A stretch of 64,000 bases of DNA. It comes from Methylopila henanensis (GTDB lineage: Bacteria > Pseudomonadota > Alphaproteobacteria > Rhizobiales > Methylopilaceae). Shown here piece after piece: positions 62,241-64,000 of the stretch. Numbering within the stretch: the first letter of the stretch is position 1; every line of letters begins with the position of its first letter. A program made the position numbers and the translations under genes. The notes under the pieces are model-generated. The model saw nothing but the letters and a program-made list of their open reading frames with translations. It did not search any database and was not told where the DNA came from. The stretch is from contig NZ_JBHUER010000001.1 of assembly GCF_042681025.1 (NCBI RefSeq), positions 434,001 through 498,000 of the forward strand, in the 5' to 3' direction.

Positions 62241-64000
62241 ATGGCCAACAAAATGCTCATCGACGCCACACACTCCGAGGAAACTCGGGTGGTGGTCGTC
62301 CGCGGATCGCGCGTCGAGGAGTTCGATTTCGAAAGCGCGAACCGCAAGCAGCTCCGCGGGAACATCTATCTCGCGAAGGTGACCCGGGTCGAACCGTCGC
62401 TGCAGGCGGCGTTCGTCGAATATGGCGGAAACCGCCACGGCTTCCTCGCCTTCAGCGAGATCCATCCCGACTACTACCAAATCCCGGTCGCCGACCGGCA
62501 GGCGCTGATCGCCGAGGAAGAAAAGGCGATCGCGGACGAGGAGAAGGCCGAGGAGAAGGAGAAGCCCGCCGCGGGCCGCCGCCGCCGCGGACGCGCCCGC
62601 CCCAAGGCGGCTCCGGCCTCCGGCGACGACAGCGTGACGGCGGAGGCCTCGGACGGCGAGACCTCCGCAGCCGGCGGCGCGGAAGGCGCCGGCGACGCGC
62701 CCGAAGCCTCCGAGGAGGCGGAGGACGCCGTCGCGGCGCATGTCGCCGAGCAGGAGGAGAAGGTCGAGCACGACGACCACGGCGAGGAGGAGCATCCCGT
62801 CGAGTCGATCGGCGCCGGCGACGCGCTCGAGGACCTGCCGGAGCGCAAGCCCCGCCACATCCGGTCCTACAAGATCCAGGAAGTCATCAAGCGCCGGCAG
62901 GTGCTGCTGGTGCAGGTCGTCAAGGAGGAGCGCGGCAACAAGGGCGCCGCGCTGACCACCTACCTCTCGCTCGCCGGCCGCTACTCCGTGCTGATGCCGA
63001 ACACCGCCCGCGGCGGCGGCATCTCCCGCAAGATCACGAGCGCGCAGGACCGCAAGCGCCTGAAGGAGGTCGCCTCCGACCTCGAGGTGCCGGAGGGCAT
63101 GGGCGTCATCCTCCGCACGGCCGGCGCGAGCCGCACCAAGCCGGAGATCAAGCGCGACTTCGAGTATCTGATGCGGCTCTGGGAGACCGTGCGCGACCTG
63201 ACGCTGAAGTCGTCGGCACCGACGCTGGTCTACGAGGAAGGCTCGCTGATCAAGCGCTCGATCCGCGACCTCTACAACAAGGACATCGACGAAGTTCTTG
63301 TCGCCGGCGAAGAGGGCTACCGCGAGGCCAAGGACTTCATGCGCATGCTCATGCCGAGCCATGCCAAGATCGTCCAGCCCTACCGCGACAGCCAGCCCCT
63401 GTTCTCGAAGTCCGGCGTCGAAGCCCAGCTCGACGCGATGTTCTCGAACATCGTGACGATGAAGTCCGGCGGCTACATCGTCATCAACCAGACCGAGGCT
63501 CTGGTCGCGATCGACGTGAACTCGGGCCGCTCGACCCGCGAGCACAACATCGAGGACACCGCGCTCCGCACCAATCTGGAGGCGGCCGAGGAGGTCGCCC
63601 GCCAGCTTCGCCTGCGCGATCTCGCCGGCCTGATCGTCATCGACTTCATCGACATGGAGGAGAGCCGGAACACCCGCGCGGTCGAGAAGAAGCTGAAGGA
63701 CTGCCTCAAGGACGACCGCGCGCGCATCCAGCTCGGCCGGATTTCGCATTTCGGCCTGATGGAGATGTCGCGCCAGCGCATCCGCACCGGCGTGCTGGAA
63801 TCGTCCAGCGAGGTCTGCCCGCACTGCAACGGCGTCGGCACCGTGCGCGCCGTGCCGTCGGTCGCCCTCCACGTGCTGCGGATGATAGAGGAGTCGCTGC
63901 GCAAGGATTCCTCGCGCAACCTCCTGGTCAAGACGCGCAACGACGTCGCACTCTACGTTCTGAACCAGAAGCGCGGGCATCTGCGCGAGATCGAGCAGCG
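62241..64000 (+). CDS. rne: Ribonuclease E (3' truncated)
   Basis: 586 visible residues, open to the window end. The start MANKMLIDATHSEETRVVVV is the usual alphaproteobacterial RNase E N-terminus. The S1 domain is split by an insertion of about 120 residues (about 90-210) that is first basic (GRRRRGRARPK), then very acidic. The catalytic aspartates lie in AIDVNSGRSTRE and VIDFIDMEE, and the zinc-link CPHC follows near residue 525. It is the core nuclease of the degradosome. The ATG at 62241 is preceded by a weak AAGAG site. The noncatalytic C-terminal half lies beyond the window. Confidence 0.95.
   Translation, partial: MANKMLIDATHSEETRVVVVRGSRVEEFDFESANRKQLRGNIYLAKVTRVEPSLQAAFVEYGGNRHGFLAFSEIHPDYYQIPVADRQALIAEEEKAIADEEKAEEKEKPAAGRRRRGRARPKAAPASGDDSVTAEASDGETSAAGGAEGAGDAPEASEEAEDAVAAHVAEQEEKVEHDDHGEEEHPVESIGAGDALEDLPERKPRHIRSYKIQEVIKRRQVLLVQVVKEERGNKGAALTTYLSLAGRYSVLMPNTARGGGISRKITSAQDRKRLKEVASDLEVPEGMGVILRTAGASRTKPEIKRDFEYLMRLWETVRDLTLKSSAPTLVYEEGSLIKRSIRDLYNKDIDEVLVAGEEGYREAKDFMRMLMPSHAKIVQPYRDSQPLFSKSGVEAQLDAMFSNIVTMKSGGYIVINQTEALVAIDVNSGRSTREHNIEDTALRTNLEAAEEVARQLRLRDLAGLIVIDFIDMEESRNTRAVEKKLKDCLKDDRARIQLGRISHFGLMEMSRQRIRTGVLESSSEVCPHCNGVGTVRAVPSVALHVLRMIEESLRKDSSRNLLVKTRNDVALYVLNQKRGHLREIEQ

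Noticed and set aside
62226..63980. A 584-codon minus-strand frame at the right end
   Set aside because: It is the shadow of rne, whose catalytic and zinc motifs are clear.

Overview
This is a G+C-rich chromosomal window from an alphaproteobacterium, most likely a methylotrophic member of the Hyphomicrobiales (Methylopila/Hansschlegelia/Methylobacterium-like). The taxonomic call is inference. It rests on a pqqA-B-C-D-E operon, an MxaD-like periplasmic protein, the UQCC/yceD/plsX/fabH/ihfA/merR gene order, the citramalate synthase/cysS pair, and an RNase E with a large insertion in its S1 domain. The window is almost entirely core metabolism and envelope genes. No phage, insertion sequence or CRISPR array was found.

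Layout. 1-8216: assimilatory nitrate operon on +, with the nitrate ABC ATPase (cut by the window edge), an FAD oxidoreductase, a siroheme nitrite reductase, an FeS/FAD reductase and a molybdopterin nitrate reductase. An inverted pair of REP-like palindromes lies before the last gene. 8220-10683: murJ (-) and a cysteine-rich secreted protein (+). 10815-14726: sulfate ABC transporter sbp-cysT-cysW-cysA (-), with a strong hairpin between sbp and cysT. 14891-16092: tRNA-Pro(GGG) with its promoter, two small ORFs and a single-domain response regulator. 16143-19015 (-): an Hpt protein, an outer-membrane barrel, an MxaD-like SRPBCC protein and a seven-bladed YVTN propeller that apparently begins at a CTG codon. 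19022-26982 (-): tamA-tamB. 27061-31437 (-): UQCC chaperone, yceD, plsX, fabH, ihfA, merR. 31600-33772 (+): bamE, a DsrE-like protein, a DUF1489 protein and a DUF599 protein. 33760-37493 (-): a thioesterase, cysS, cimA. 37769-41166 (+): pqqABCDE; pqqA is only 26 codons long. 41305-42465: a DUF2865 protein. 42544-47835 (+): trpG, trpD, trpC, moaC, moeA, with a reversed LysE-type exporter between trpD and trpC. 47840-57584: anmK, tyrS, a lower-GC orphan, a YhdP/AsmA-like giant protein, bcp, an M23 protein, prfB and an EthD protein. 57645-61477 (-): mrcA and an amidase. 61478-62240: long non-coding leader. 62241-64000: rne, cut by the window edge.

How the parts fit. Nitrate import and reduction depend on the molybdenum cofactor, and moaC and moeA are present. 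The sulfate importer, cysS and the FeS-rich reductases share the sulfur supply. PQQ made by the pqq operon would serve periplasmic dehydrogenases; the MxaD-like and YVTN proteins are plausible partners of such enzymes, but no dehydrogenase lies in the window. Envelope building is heavily represented (murJ, mrcA, amidase, M23, anmK, tamAB, YhdP-like, bamE).

The most interesting items are the textbook RF2 +1 frameshift site in prfB, the CTG-started propeller overlapping the MxaD-like gene, the uncharacterised propeller/SRPBCC/barrel set directly downstream of tamAB-hpt, the nitrite reductase partner that has an FeS domain in place of flavodoxin, the alternating ~102-residue repeats of TamB, and the dyads and hairpins around pqqA, sbp and rne.
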